Shown piece after piece: positions 27,682 through 36,868 of a stretch of 64,000 bases of DNA. The position numbers and the translations under genes were made by a program. Source of the stretch: JBHJOF01 sp050330055 (GTDB lineage: Bacteria; Pseudomonadota; Alphaproteobacteria; Kiloniellales; JAKSDN01); assembly GCA_050330055.1 (NCBI GenBank), contig JBHJOF010000078.1:1-64000 (forward strand). Direction: 5' to 3'. The notes beneath the pieces are model-generated. The model saw nothing but the letters and a program-made list of their open reading frames with translations. It had not been told where the DNA came from and made no database searches. How positions within the stretch are numbered: position 1 is the first letter of the stretch; each line of letters begins with the position of its first letter.

Positions 27682-28298
27682 CTGGTCTCAGTGGGCTCCC
27701 GGGTCTCTGAGGCCGGACGCCCGGCGCACCCTCGCGGGCGGGTTCCGATCATCAGGTATCCATACATCGGCCGTGCATCCAGGGATATCGAGGAACGCCG
27801 GGACCGGGCTCCGGTCACCAGGCCGACGATGCGCCGATGCTGCCTTTGCCGCGGTCCAGGGCGCGCGTCGCATGGCTGATTCCGGCAGAGCAGCATTCTG
27901 CGCCATGTTTTCTAGATCGTCGTTCAGCGGGGCGTTGCCAAGGGGCTCGTTGGTGCACAGGACTTGACCAGCCATGTGGCGGTTTCGAACGGCTGGATGC
28001 AGCTTATCGAGAGCAAAGCAAGGACCCCACCCAGTAGGTTCCGGCGGCTGCGGGCGCCCGCAACCAATTGTGACGGAAAGCCCCGTAGCGTCAACAGGTT
28101 ACAGGGCCCCCCTTTTCACTGGAATCCAATCCCAGAGAAATCAATCACCTACCCTCGTAGGTCCAAATCACCCGCAACCAACTGCTTCGCCGGTGTGCAC
28201 CGCTCCCTCTCGTGCATGCGGAGCATCGACGTCCGATTCGGCCGCTTCGGAGGAGGGGGTGGAAGCTCCGGGAAGCAAGCGCCCGCGAGGCGGTTTCC
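27682..28298. other. Gene-free spacer between the hopanoid cluster and the aprA side
   Basis: About 620 bp with only short frames of no recognisable family, and poor coding character. It presumably contains the promoter for the leftward hopanoid operon, but I see no clear -35/-10 pair or operator. Confidence 0.5.
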
Positions 28299-28503
28299 CT
28301 AGTACCTGGAATCGCAAATGGGTGTTACGTGGCACCGGCCCTCATGCTTCGACAAGCTCAGCATGAGGCTTCGACAGGCTCAGCATGAGGGCCTCATCCT
28401 GAGCCTGCCTGCGCGAAGCCCCATGGCGCCATCGGGCTTCGCTTCGGCGAAGGCAGGTCGAAGGATGGGGCCCGACTCACGCTATTGCGATAGCTGGTAC
28501 TAG
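28299..28503 (+). mobile_element. MITE-like non-autonomous element, copy 1
   Basis: 205 bp bounded by CTAGTACC and its inverse GGTACTAG. The left end TAGTACCTGGAATCGCAAAT and the inverted right end TAGTACCAGCTATCGCAATA agree at most positions, forming imperfect terminal inverted repeats of about 25 bp. A CTAG at both outer edges fits a 4-bp target duplication of the YTAR type made by IS5-family transposases. The interior carries the CTTCGACAAGCTCAGCATGAG core, duplicated here, plus an extra GC-rich hairpin. No transposase is encoded. A related 133-bp copy lies inverted at 51932-52064. Confidence 0.7.
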
Positions 28504-28713
28504 TGGCGCAAGGTCGTCACACGGGAACCGCCAGCGAACAGCGGTAACGGTGGCTGCGAGCCCGGGAACTGAACCTGCGGACCCTCGCCTGACTCCGAAT
28601 GATCAGAGTGCGCCGATTTCGGTAAAGCGGGTATCGGGTCCGCGACCAACAATAGGCGCCTTCCCGGATTCCCCCAAGGCGTCGGGAGTTTCGCTTTACT
28701 CCGGTCTCCGCCC
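28504..28713. other. Spacer downstream of aprA
   Basis: 210 bp between the MITE-like element and the aprA stop. It has patches resembling a degraded tRNA T-arm (GGGAACTGAACCTGCGG) and CTCCGAATGATCAGAG, but no full cloverleaf can be drawn. No gene is seen. Confidence 0.4.
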
Positions 28714-30558
28714 CTAGTCGACGATGTGGTAGACGGGAGCCTTCTCCATCTCCCACGTGCCGGAATGCCGGTCGTAGCGGGAGAGGGTGAAGCAGTGCCA
28801 ATCGGTATCGTCGAGCTTCGGATGATCGGCCCGATAGTAGTAGCCCGGCCAGCGGGTTTCCTGGCGGAACAGGGTGTGCTGCGTGACGGACTCCGAGGCG
28901 AGGACCCGGTGGTGAAGCTCCCATGCCCGCTGTAGCTGATGAAGGTCCTCCGCACCGAGATGGTCGAGGTCCTCCTTCAGCATGCCGAGCAGCTCGAGCG
29001 CCCGGTTCAGCATCCATTCGTTGGTCGTGTAGTGGGAGCCGATTCCGCCGACGTACTCATCCATCAGCTTCTCGAGGCGCTGCAGACCATGGAGCGGCAG
29101 GATGTAGCTCGGCGAAACGGTTCCCGCGACGATCTCATTGCGGCCGACTCTGAAGGTCTCCAAGGGCTGGTAGACGACCTTTCTCAGATCTTCGTACTCG
29201 GCTTCGCTGAGTTGCGGCCGCTCGCCGCCCAGGTCGTTCACGTAGTTGACCGCCGCCTTGCCGGCGATGCGGCCCTCGGTGAAGGAGCCGGAGGAGAACT
29301 TGTGGGCGGTGCCGCCGATGGTGTCGCCGGCGCCGAACAGCCCGTCGACGGTCATCATGCGGTTGTAGCCCCACTGGTAATCCGACGGGGCGTAGTCCGC
29401 CGGCCCGCTCGCCCAGGCGCCGGAACAGGTGGCATGGGAGCCCATGACGTAGGGTTCGGAGGTCGTGAGCTCGGGATTAATGTGCTTGGGGTCGATGTTC
29501 TGTGAGGCCCAGACCACCGCCTGCCCGATCGTCATGCCGAGAAAGTTCTCCCAGCCGACGGTCTCCTTGTGCGGATCCTGGAAGGCTTCCTTGGTCACCA
29601 TGCGGATCGGGCCGCGGCCGGCTTTGACCTCCTCCAGAATGGCGTGGTTCCGCAGGCAGGTCGGCACCGGGTGCCGGTCGATGTAATCCCCGACCAGATT
29701 CTTGGTGTGCTCGTACCAGGTGGACTCGTACTCCTCGCCATATACGTTTTCGGTATAGGTCTTGAGGTGCAGGAAGTAGGCGCCGACCGGGCCGTAGCCG
29801 TCCTTGAAGCGGGTCAGGACGATACGGTTCTCCATCTGGGTCATCTTGGCGCCGGCCAGGATCGGCAAGGCGTAGGCGGAAGCGCTGCTCCAGGGCGCGT
29901 ACCACGTGCGCCCCATGCCCTCGCCGACCGCGCGCGGCTTGAAGATGTGCGACGCGCCGCCGGCGCAGACAATGACGGCCTTGCCGCGGAACACGTAGAA
30001 GTCCCCGGTGCGGACGTTGAAGCCGACGGCCCCGGCAACCCGGTTGATCTTGGTCTTGTCCATCAGCAGGTGGGTGACCATGATCCGGTTGTAGACCTCG
30101 GTGGCCGCCTTGCGGGCGGCCTCGGCGACGATCGGCTTGTAGCTCTCGCCGTGGATCATGATCTGCCACTTGCCTTCCCGCTGGTAGCGCCCGGTCGCCG
30201 GGTCGCGCATGATGGGAAGGCCCCACTCCTCGAACTTGTGCACCGTGGAGTCGACGTGCCGGGCGATGTCGTAGCCGAGGTCCTCGCGCACCAGGCCCAT
30301 GAGATCGTTCCGGGCGTAGCGGACATGGTCCTCGGGCTGGTTCTCGTTCCACTGCATGCCCATGTAGCAATTGATCGCATAGAGCCCCTGGGCGACGGCG
30401 CCGCTGCGCTCGATATTCGCCTTCTCGACACAGACGATCTTGAGGTCGCGTCCCCAGTAGCGGGATTCATAGGTGGCCCCGCAGCCGGCCATGCCGCCGC
30501 CGATGACGAGGATGTCCGAATCGACGAAAATCGTCTTCCTGCGCGAGAACAGACCCAT
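28714..30558 (-). CDS. aprA: Adenylylsulfate (APS) reductase alpha subunit
   Basis: 614-residue flavoprotein. FAD-binding sequence ILVIGGGMAGCGATYESRYW is near the N-terminus, followed by CVEKANIERSGAVAQGLYAIN. Conserved AprA segments are NPELTTSEPYVMGSHATCSGAWASG and GLFGAGDTIGGTAHKFSSGSF. With AprB it interconverts sulfite plus AMP and adenylylsulfate in the cytoplasm; together with sat and AprM the expected direction is sulfite oxidation. The gene starts with an ATG that shares one base with the aprB stop (TGATG). Confidence 0.96.
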   Translation of the reverse strand: MGLFSRRKTIFVDSDILVIGGGMAGCGATYESRYWGRDLKIVCVEKANIERSGAVAQGLYAINCYMGMQWNENQPEDHVRYARNDLMGLVREDLGYDIARHVDSTVHKFEEWGLPIMRDPATGRYQREGKWQIMIHGESYKPIVAEAARKAATEVYNRIMVTHLLMDKTKINRVAGAVGFNVRTGDFYVFRGKAVIVCAGGASHIFKPRAVGEGMGRTWYAPWSSASAYALPILAGAKMTQMENRIVLTRFKDGYGPVGAYFLHLKTYTENVYGEEYESTWYEHTKNLVGDYIDRHPVPTCLRNHAILEEVKAGRGPIRMVTKEAFQDPHKETVGWENFLGMTIGQAVVWASQNIDPKHINPELTTSEPYVMGSHATCSGAWASGPADYAPSDYQWGYNRMMTVDGLFGAGDTIGGTAHKFSSGSFTEGRIAGKAAVNYVNDLGGERPQLSEAEYEDLRKVVYQPLETFRVGRNEIVAGTVSPSYILPLHGLQRLEKLMDEYVGGIGSHYTTNEWMLNRALELLGMLKEDLDHLGAEDLHQLQRAWELHHRVLASESVTQHTLFRQETRWPGYYYRADHPKLDDTDWHCFTLSRYDRHSGTWEMEKAPVYHIVD

Positions 30559-31019
30559 CAGACCAGTCCTTGCTTGAGTCTATCCGGAGTCAATGCGGGC
30601 AGCTTATCGATGTTGAGTGCGTCCGGCTCGTGCGCGAGCTCCTGGGCCTTGAAAGCAGCAGGGCTCGGCGCCTCATATTCGGACGGCGACTTGATCGATC
30701 CCCATGGCGTGGTGCGGATCGGAGAGACGAAATTCTTCTCGCGGCCGTCCCGGAACTTGATCTTCCAGGAAATCGTGCCCTTCTCGTCCTCGCGAAGCAC
30801 CCGAACGCTGTGGCCCAAGGGGGCGAAGTCGGCATAGCCGCGTACGTCAATCGCATTCTGCGGACAGGCCTTTACGCAGGAGTAGCATTCCCAGCACATG
30901 TTGGGTTCGATGTTGTAGGCGCGGCGATAGGTCGTATCGATGTGCATGATGTCGGACGGGCAGATATCGACGCAATGTCCGCAGCCGTCGCAGCGAGTCA
31001 TGTAGACGAATGTCGGCAT
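30558..31019 (-). CDS. aprB: Adenylylsulfate reductase beta subunit (ferredoxin type)
   Basis: 153 residues. Two 4Fe-4S clusters are visible: CDGCGHCVDICPSDIMHID and CWECYSCVKACPQNAIDV. The tail has the AprB-specific region GTISWKIKFRDGREKNFVSPIRTTPWG that wraps around AprA. It carries electrons between the AprA flavin and the membrane partner. It lies between aprM and aprA, the order of aprMBA operons in sulfur oxidisers. Confidence 0.96.
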   Translation of the reverse strand: MPTFVYMTRCDGCGHCVDICPSDIMHIDTTYRRAYNIEPNMCWECYSCVKACPQNAIDVRGYADFAPLGHSVRVLREDEKGTISWKIKFRDGREKNFVSPIRTTPWGSIKSPSEYEAPSPAAFKAQELAHEPDALNIDKLPALTPDRLKQGLV

Positions 31020-31074
31020 GATGTTCCGTTATCTCCCGTATCAAAACCAAGTCAGTCGGCGCATGGCGGGCCGG

Positions 31075-31860
31075 CTAGTAGTGTCGGGGCAGCCGGCGGG
31101 CGCTGCCGAGAATTTCGGGCTTGTCGGCTGGGCGTGGCAGGTTGCTTCTTGATTCGTTCGCCTCCGCCACGCGCTTCTGCAAGGCCGCCGCAGGCTTGAA
31201 GAACATGTGAGAAAACTTGGACCAAGGAACGGATCCAAAGAGCACGGTCGTGGCGATGAGGTACAAAGCGAGAAACACGGTCGTCCACCTGCTGTCAGCA
31301 GCCTGCAGCAAGGCCCAGATCAGGCCGAGCGTCGCGCTTGCCAGCAGCGAGAGGATGAACAGGTCGGCGCGAACGACGCGGAATGGCGAATTGCCCTCGG
31401 CGGCGACGTCGACTCGAATGAAGAACCAGAACCAGTATCCGCCGACACAGACCATCAGGGCGCCGATGTACCACAGCATTGGCAGGATAGCGGGCGTGGC
31501 GCTGGCCGTCGTCGGGTAGCCGAACACCATGATGACCGTCGTGATGACGTAGGCCAGGAACCCATACATGGTCAGGAGATGCGCGATCCGTCGCCGCGGA
31601 TTGCAGAACTCGCCGGACGTCGCAACGTCGACCGCGGCGGTTTGGATAGCCAGGCTCACCATGGTCCCGCCGCCGACTTCCCGGCTCCCTTTTCGCTTGG
31701 CGTTTCGCCAGTTGTCGAAGAAGTACCTGGCGCTCCCCTTGTGCACGATGTCGTACAGCGTGCCACCGGCGACCAGAAGGATCATGACGAGGACATAGGC
31801 CTGTATGACCCAGGGCGCTAAGGACGCAGAGAGCTCGGCGAAGGGATTGCTGGTGCCCAT
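31075..31860 (-). CDS. aprM: AprM, putative membrane anchor of APS reductase
   Basis: 261 residues with about five hydrophobic helices: AYVLVMILLVAGGTLYDIVH, LLTMYGFLAYVITTVIMVFGY, MLWYIGALMVCVGGYWFWFF, LFILSLLASATLGLIWALL and TTVFLALYLIATTVLFGSVP. A Cys-Asn-Pro-Arg motif (EFCNPRRRIAHLL) follows the first helix. AprM is proposed to connect AprBA to the quinone pool in sulfur-oxidising bacteria; QmoABC-type genes are absent here. It is the promoter-proximal gene of the operon. Confidence 0.88.
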   Translation of the reverse strand: MGTSNPFAELSASLAPWVIQAYVLVMILLVAGGTLYDIVHKGSARYFFDNWRNAKRKGSREVGGGTMVSLAIQTAAVDVATSGEFCNPRRRIAHLLTMYGFLAYVITTVIMVFGYPTTASATPAILPMLWYIGALMVCVGGYWFWFFIRVDVAAEGNSPFRVVRADLFILSLLASATLGLIWALLQAADSRWTTVFLALYLIATTVLFGSVPWSKFSHMFFKPAAALQKRVAEANESRSNLPRPADKPEILGSARRLPRHY

Positions 31861-32481
31861 CGATACTACCCGATTGTTTGCCTGGCATAGTTATTGCGAC
31901 AGCTGAGGGGGCGGCTGGCAACCTGGCTCTGCGTCGCCGCCACGCCCATCGATCCAGCCGAGCAAGGTTGACCGTGCCCCTCGTATCCATGGCGATTGCC
32001 GGACACCGCGCGGATTGCGCCATCGGCCGCCGTCGAAGTGATTGCAGACATGCAAGAGGACTCGGGTCGATCCGCGGATCGGCCACCGGCGCATTCGTCC
32101 GGATCGGACCAAGGCAGCATAGTTCAGTTTCCCCCCGCCGCATCTCTATCTATCTTGAACCTGGCCGATTGGCTCATTGATTATTATGATGGCTCGTTTA
32201 CTGCGTCCTATCAACGCCTATTAGTGGGCGAAAACATGTTCCGTTTCAATGCGATATGAAGGACTCGGCGGCGCGCTGACGAGGCTTGGCGGCGCAATGC
32301 GCAGGTTGCTGTGTGCGTCCCAGACGGAGGTGTCGAGCAGAGCAATGGGAAAGCGGGCTCCTCGCGCCGCGGCTTCGACAATGCATGGCTGCAATGATGC
32401 AATACATCGTCCCAACTACGTTGCTTCGCGGTGCTTCGGGAGGGGAGCCGCGCCGCTCCGCTGCGTCGCCGGATCTGCGCA
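31861..32481. other. Gene-free spacer between aprM and the CysH-like gene
   Basis: About 620 bp with several short overlapping frames on both strands, none with a recognisable family or ribosome site. It should hold the aprMBA promoter. No FNR-type box is seen. Confidence 0.5.
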
Positions 32482-33060
32482 TTAATAGTGATAGGTGGGC
32501 GGATCGACGCGGGGATGGAGCGGCAGATCGTGCCTCGCCAGATATTCGTGGGTTTCTTCCCGGCTCCAGCCGCTCAAGGGGTCGACCCGGAGCATCCGGC
32601 CCTCCTGGATCAATCGCGGCGTCGGAGCTTTCGGATAGGGCGCATGATAGGCGGCACTGATCCAGCACTCGAAACCTGCGAGCGACCTGTTCAGGTGCAC
32701 TTTGGTCTCGATCGTTCCGCCGCCCCAGATATCCGACAGAAGTTCCTCATAGTGGTCCTGATCGTTCGGAGCCATGTCGGCTTCGTCAGGTCCGGGATCG
32801 CGGATATCCGTCAGGCCGAGACGCCGAACGATCTGAGCGCGGTACTGGACGCTCTGCGGATACACGTAGGGCGCATGGCAGAATATGACCGGCACGGCGC
32901 GATCGATCTCGGCGGTCATCATTAGCACGGCCACGCTGCGTGCGCGCAGCGAGCTGGTCACTATGCATTGGCGCGGAAAGACGTCGATCAGGAGATGGCG
33001 CAATAGTGCCGATGCAGTCAGCTCTGCGGTCTCCCCCTGCAACTCCTCCACACGCAACAT
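32482..33060 (-). CDS. Truncated PAPS/APS reductase-like protein (CysH fold)
   Basis: 192 residues behind GGGAG. The adenine nucleotide alpha-hydrolase fold is recognisable from VPVIFCHAPYVYPQSVQYRAQIVRRLGL, then SLAGFECWIS and a WSREETHEYLARHDLPLHP C-terminus. Key features are missing. The N-terminal PP-loop serine/glycine motif is replaced by SSLRARSV, the CC pair that binds the iron-sulfur cluster of APS reductases is absent, and the protein ends at PPTYHY before the catalytic ECGxH tail. It cannot be a normal CysH. It may be a nucleotide-binding regulator or a decayed gene. It is divergent from sat, whose product makes the nucleotide that CysH binds. Confidence 0.65.
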   Translation of the reverse strand: MLRVEELQGETAELTASALLRHLLIDVFPRQCIVTSSLRARSVAVLMMTAEIDRAVPVIFCHAPYVYPQSVQYRAQIVRRLGLTDIRDPGPDEADMAPNDQDHYEELLSDIWGGGTIETKVHLNRSLAGFECWISAAYHAPYPKAPTPRLIQEGRMLRVDPLSGWSREETHEYLARHDLPLHPRVDPPTYHY

Positions 33061-33339
33061 TTTTGCTCCCGACGTACTTTTCGTGTCGGGCCAATCCGCT
33101 GATCGACCGCTCCATCTATATGATAATTAAAATATATTGGGCGGTCACCAGGTTTTGTGTATCACTGCCGTTGGCAGTCGCGGTCTGGATCAAGTTCGAG
33201 GCCCGCCGGGAGTTCGGCTGGGTTTGGCCCGGATCTGCCATCTGCGGGTCCGTTATGGACCTGGTGTTCCTGGCCGTGCTCGAGACTGGGAGCGGTCGTC
33301 CAGCGACGCTCGAGAAGCCAGGCAGGGAGATGTCCAAGG

Positions 33340-34512
33340 ATGTCCATTCTGGTTCCGCCTCATGGCGGCGGCGCGCTAAGACCCTTGCTGCTTCCCAGAA
33401 CGGAGCGCGCCGACGAGCTCAAACGGGCTGAGAAGCTCACGAAGGTTCCCCTGAGCAGCCGTGAGGTCTCGGACCTGCTCATGCTTGCGATGGGCGCCTA
33501 CACTCCGCTTGATGGCTTCATGGGGAAGCAGGATTGGCAGAGCTGCTGCACTGACATGACGACAAGCGAAGGAACGTTCTGGCCTATACCCATAACGCTG
33601 TCCTGCGCCGAGGATATCGCCGGCGCAATCGGCATCGGTGACGAGGTCGCGCTGGTCGACGCGGCGAGCGGAGAAATCCTCGCGATCCAAACGGTGTCCG
33701 AAAAATATAGCATCGACCGCGAACTCGAATGCAAGGAGGTGTTCCGCACCACCGACACGGCCCATCCCGGCGTCCAGAAGGTCATGGAGCAGCCGCCGGT
33801 CAATCTGGCAGGGCCCATCGTGGCGCTGTCGGAGAGTCACTTCCCCGAGACCTACAACGGGCTCTATCACCGGCCAGCCGAAACCAGGGCGATGTTCGAG
33901 GCAAATGGATGGTCGACGGTGGCGGCGTTCCAGACCCGAAATCCGATGCACCGGAGCCACGAGTACTTGGCGAAGCTCGCCATAGAGGTATGTGACGGCG
34001 TGCTCATCCATCAAGTGCTTGGCGCATTGAAGCAGGGCGATATTCCAGCGCATGTCAGAGTGAACGCGATCAATGCGTTGGTCGAGAACTATTTCGCACC
34101 TGGCACGGTGATCCAGGCCGGCTACCCGATCGAAATGCGCTATGCTGGTCCGCGCGAGGCCTTGCTCCACGCCGTGTTTCGCCAAAACTTCGGCTGCACG
34201 CACCTTGTGGTTGGTCGCGACCATGCTGGGGTGGGGGACTACTACGGACCGTTCGATGCACATCATATCTTCGACACGCTTCCCGCCGGCAGCATGGAGA
34301 TCCGGCCGATAAAAGTCGACGTCACGTTCTTCTGCTACAAGTGCGAAGGCATGGCGACTGGCAAGACCTGTCCGCACGGCGCGGAGGATCGGCTCACGAT
34401 ATCCGGCACGCGGCTACGCGAGATGTTTGCCGGCAGAGAAGCCATTCCAAAGGAGTTCAGCCGCAGAGAGGTGATCGCGGTGCTGCAAGCCTACTACGAC
34501 AGCCTTGGCTGA
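33340..34512 (+). CDS. sat: Sulfate adenylyltransferase (ATP sulfurylase, dissimilatory type)
   Basis: 390 residues from the ATG at 33340; upstream in-frame sequence is not family-like. Active-site motifs are intact: [11 protein letters not shown] (the QxRNxxHxxH nucleotide site), [17 protein letters not shown], and a [16 protein letters not shown] zinc-type Cys cluster typical of the homo-oligomeric Sat of sulfur oxidisers and reducers. In sulfur oxidation it converts APS plus pyrophosphate to sulfate and ATP, completing the path begun by AprBA. It lies 279 bp from the divergent CysH-like gene, in an AT-rich promoter region near 33118-33140, and 8 bp before the next gene. Confidence 0.95.
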   Translation: MSILVPPHGGGALRPLLLPRTERADELKRAEKLTKVPLSSREVSDLLMLAMGAYTPLDGFMGKQDWQSCCTDMTTSEGTFWPIPITLSCAEDIAGAIGIGDEVALVDAASGEILAIQTVSEKYSIDRELECKEVFRTTDTAHPGVQKVMEQPPVNLAGPIVALSESHFPETYNGLYHRPAETRAMFEANGWSTVAAFQTRNPMHRSHEYLAKLAIEVCDGVLIHQVLGALKQGDIPAHVRVNAINALVENYFAPGTVIQAGYPIEMRYAGPREALLHAVFRQNFGCTHLVVGRDHAGVGDYYGPFDAHHIFDTLPAGSMEIRPIKVDVTFFCYKCEGMATGKTCPHGAEDRLTISGTRLREMFAGREAIPKEFSRREVIAVLQAYYDSLG

Positions 34513-34520
34513 CGCAAAAC

Positions 34521-35273
34521 ATGATCATCGCCCAGATCAGCGACACCCACATCCTGGCCAAGTCGTCTGGCGAGGCGGTGGGCGCGAGCCGTGCCGAGAA
34601 CCTCAGGCGATGTGTCGCCGACATCAACCGACAGCGGGTCGACGTCGTGCTGCACACGGGAGACAGCGTGCATCAGAGCTCGGCGGAAGAGTACGTCCAT
34701 CTGCGTGAGCTCCTGGCGGAGCTGCGGGCACCGTTGTTCATGGTTCCCGGCAATCGCGACGGGCATGACGCGCTGCGCGCCGCCTTCGGCGACCTCTCAT
34801 ATCTGCCGCTCAACGGTGATCTTCATTACGCGATCGAGGACCATCCGGTTCGACTCGTCGCGCTTGATTCCGTGGCGGCGGGAGAGCGGAAGGGCGTGTT
34901 CTGCGAGCGACGGCTCGCTTGGCTGCGGGGGACGCTGGCGAAGGAACCCAATCGGCCGACGATTCTATTCATCCATCACCCGCCTTTCGATATCGATCCC
35001 CACTATGTGGGCGGCTACCGCCGGCAGCAGGACGCGGAGGCGCTGGCGCGGCTGGTCGAAGATCATTCGCAGGTCGTACGGCTGCTGTGCGGGCACGTTC
35101 ATTGTTCGCACCGTGAGCCCTGGGCGGGGACCGTTGCCACGACCATGCCCAGCGTCGCTGTGGATCTGCGAAAGGGCGTCGATGCGGCAGTCGGGGAAGC
35201 ACCCTTGTACCTGCTGCATGTCACCGCATGCGACGGTAGCCTGGTAAGTTACGAGCGAGTCGTGACCCACTGA
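34521..35273 (+). CDS. Calcineurin-like metallophosphoesterase (class III cyclic nucleotide phosphodiesterase type)
   Basis: 250 residues, beginning 8 bp after sat, so probably co-transcribed. The dinuclear metal site is complete: the D-x-H of QISDTHI, the GD of LHTGDSV, the GNRD of VPGNRDGH, a HH in FIHHPPFD and the GHVHCSH near the C-terminus. It resembles cAMP phosphodiesterase CpdA and GpdQ-like enzymes. Next to sat it could instead clear a nucleotide by-product of sulfur metabolism, but that is inference from position only. Confidence 0.85.
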   Translation: MIIAQISDTHILAKSSGEAVGASRAENLRRCVADINRQRVDVVLHTGDSVHQSSAEEYVHLRELLAELRAPLFMVPGNRDGHDALRAAFGDLSYLPLNGDLHYAIEDHPVRLVALDSVAAGERKGVFCERRLAWLRGTLAKEPNRPTILFIHHPPFDIDPHYVGGYRRQQDAEALARLVEDHSQVVRLLCGHVHCSHREPWAGTVATTMPSVAVDLRKGVDAAVGEAPLYLLHVTACDGSLVSYERVVTH

Positions 35274-35360
35274 TAGTTTCTACCGGCCGCTTAGCCTCAT
35301 GGCATCGGCTTGCCTGGCGAGAGTCAAGTGCAAGGGTTTCGGCCCCAGCCGCCGGGGTGA

Positions 35361-35561
35361 CTATGTGCCGGGGTAAGGTTTCGTGCGGCGCTGGCCACAA
35401 CGGCGAGCCAAGGCCACGGCGCCGAGGAACAGCAGGACCACTAGCGGGCCGGACAGGAGGTTGAGCAGCCTTACGGTCTGACCCAGTACGTTCGCCTCCT
35501 TGTATGACACCTGGCGCGCCGCCAGCCCAAGCCCGAGCGCAGAGATGATCGGCGATCTCAT
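35361..35561 (-). CDS. Small single-helix membrane protein, possibly a C-terminal remnant
   Basis: 66 residues with one membrane helix (LLSGPLVVLLFLGAVALARRCGQRR) ending in a basic tail. The arrangement VRLLNLLSGPLVVLLFLGAVALARR resembles the very C-terminus of GldG-like ABC-type transport proteins. It may therefore be the stub of a lost larger gene. No family can be named with confidence and it may not be expressed. Confidence 0.3.
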   Translation of the reverse strand: MRSPIISALGLGLAARQVSYKEANVLGQTVRLLNLLSGPLVVLLFLGAVALARRCGQRRTKPYPGT

Positions 35562-35978
35562 CGCAGGCCCTCCTTTGTGGTCACCTCCTGACCGCCAAGA
35601 GGTGCAACCGCGGGGACCGTCTCCAAGCTAGTGGACCGTCGTCCAGGAGACTGAATGCGTTGAATGAAACGCCCTGCAGACACCGATTGCCATATGCCAA
35701 CGGGACAGCCTGCAGATATCAGCCTGTGCACATCGCTGGGGCGTCCGTTGCTGGGATTTGAGCTCGATCAAATCCTACAGGTGAGTGCCGTCACCGTCGA
35801 GAATGCGTACGCAACTTTGCATAGCGGGGAGGTGAGGCATCCTTCCGAAATCGAGTTTGAGAAACCTCGATGCTTGCGCGGCATCGGGTCCGCTTCCCAG
35901 AGCATCGCAACCCTCGGGCAGCAATGATTGAATCGAATCCCTGGCCGAGCATTCGAGGGGCGTGTTGACCCGGCCCAA

Positions 35979-35992
35979 TTGACATAGATCAA
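35979..35992. promoter_or_regulatory. FNR/Dnr-type box upstream of the DUF6455-like gene
   Basis: TTGACATAGATCAA, one mismatch from TTGAT-N4-ATCAA. It lies about 80 bp before the ATG at 36073, a sensible activator distance. The rest of the 35562-36072 spacer has no gene I can support. Confidence 0.6.
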
Positions 35993-36072
35993 CGCGGTTT
36001 GATCGCGATCCGCTTTAAGCTTGTTTTGTAGTGAACTGGGCTGACTGTAGTTGATGGGTGGAGGAGACGACG

Positions 36073-36603
36073 ATGGTGCATCTTGCGGAGTTCGCCAGGC
36101 GAGTGTTGGCCGCCGAGGTCGAAACCCGCCTCAAGGCCGAGACGCCGCATTGGCTTCTCGAACGCGACTCGCTCGAGCGCAGATACCACACCGCGAGCTG
36201 GAAGCGCACTGTCATGGTGATCAACACCGCGTTGGCAGGGGTTAAGCAGGTCTTTTGCGACGACCCGCTTCTGCATCCCCTGGGGCGCGCCTCGGACAGC
36301 GCCATCGACGAGGCCCTAATGGCGCGCGGATTGGAGCGGGCGGACCTCTTCACGCCGGGAACGACTCTCGCGCCGCACCGTCACCGGCTCGCCGCCATGC
36401 TGGCCATCCAAGGCTTGTCGCCAAGGGATGTCGTGGCGGATCACTGGCCGGCACTCAAGACCGCGGATCACCGCTGTGCCTACTGCGCCAACAGCAAGCG
36501 CTGCGAAAGCTGGCTGAAATGGGGTTGCCCGAACGATGCGCCTCGCATGTTCTGCCCGAGTGCTGCCGCATTCGAGCAGATCAAGGCGAGCACGGTCCAC
36601 TAA
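36073..36603 (+). CDS. DUF6455-like cysteine protein
   Basis: 176 residues from the ATG at 36073, which has GGAGGAG 7 bp upstream; an in-frame GTG at 36058 lies over that ribosome site. The C-terminal third has the DUF6455-type pattern: ALKTADHRCAYCANSKRCESWL, then FCPSAAAFEQ, with four conserved cysteines that could bind a metal or cluster. The region RGLERADLFTPG is also family-like. No signal peptide is seen. The FNR-type box upstream suggests low-oxygen induction. Function is unknown. Confidence 0.75.
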   Translation: MVHLAEFARRVLAAEVETRLKAETPHWLLERDSLERRYHTASWKRTVMVINTALAGVKQVFCDDPLLHPLGRASDSAIDEALMARGLERADLFTPGTTLAPHRHRLAAMLAIQGLSPRDVVADHWPALKTADHRCAYCANSKRCESWLKWGCPNDAPRMFCPSAAAFEQIKASTVH

Positions 36604-36868
36604 GCTGCTCGTTTCGGTCATTGAGGTCGAGCAGGCCGAGATTCCCGCGACTGGCTCTGGCTATGTTTCGCCCTCTGTATCCACAGTCTGGCGCGTTCGA
36701 AAAGAACCAGGAATGCTTGCGTTTCAGCCAACTGTGAGCGCTAACCCCCGACCAGGGAGATACCCCACCTGCCGTCCCGCTCGATAGCAATGAATGACCC
36801 GCCTCGGTCATGCATCGTGCGACTGCTCGGCGACAGGGTTGCTGCTGAAAACCGGTCGATATCTTCCC

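Noticed and set aside
28560..28640. Sequence resembling a reversed tRNA T-arm and anticodon arm downstream of aprA
   Set aside because: The anticodon loop would have eight bases and no purine at position 37, and no acceptor stem can be formed.
35664..35927. 87-codon plus-strand frame before the FNR-type box
   Set aside because: No ribosome site or recognisable domain, and it lies in a region of mixed short frames on both strands.
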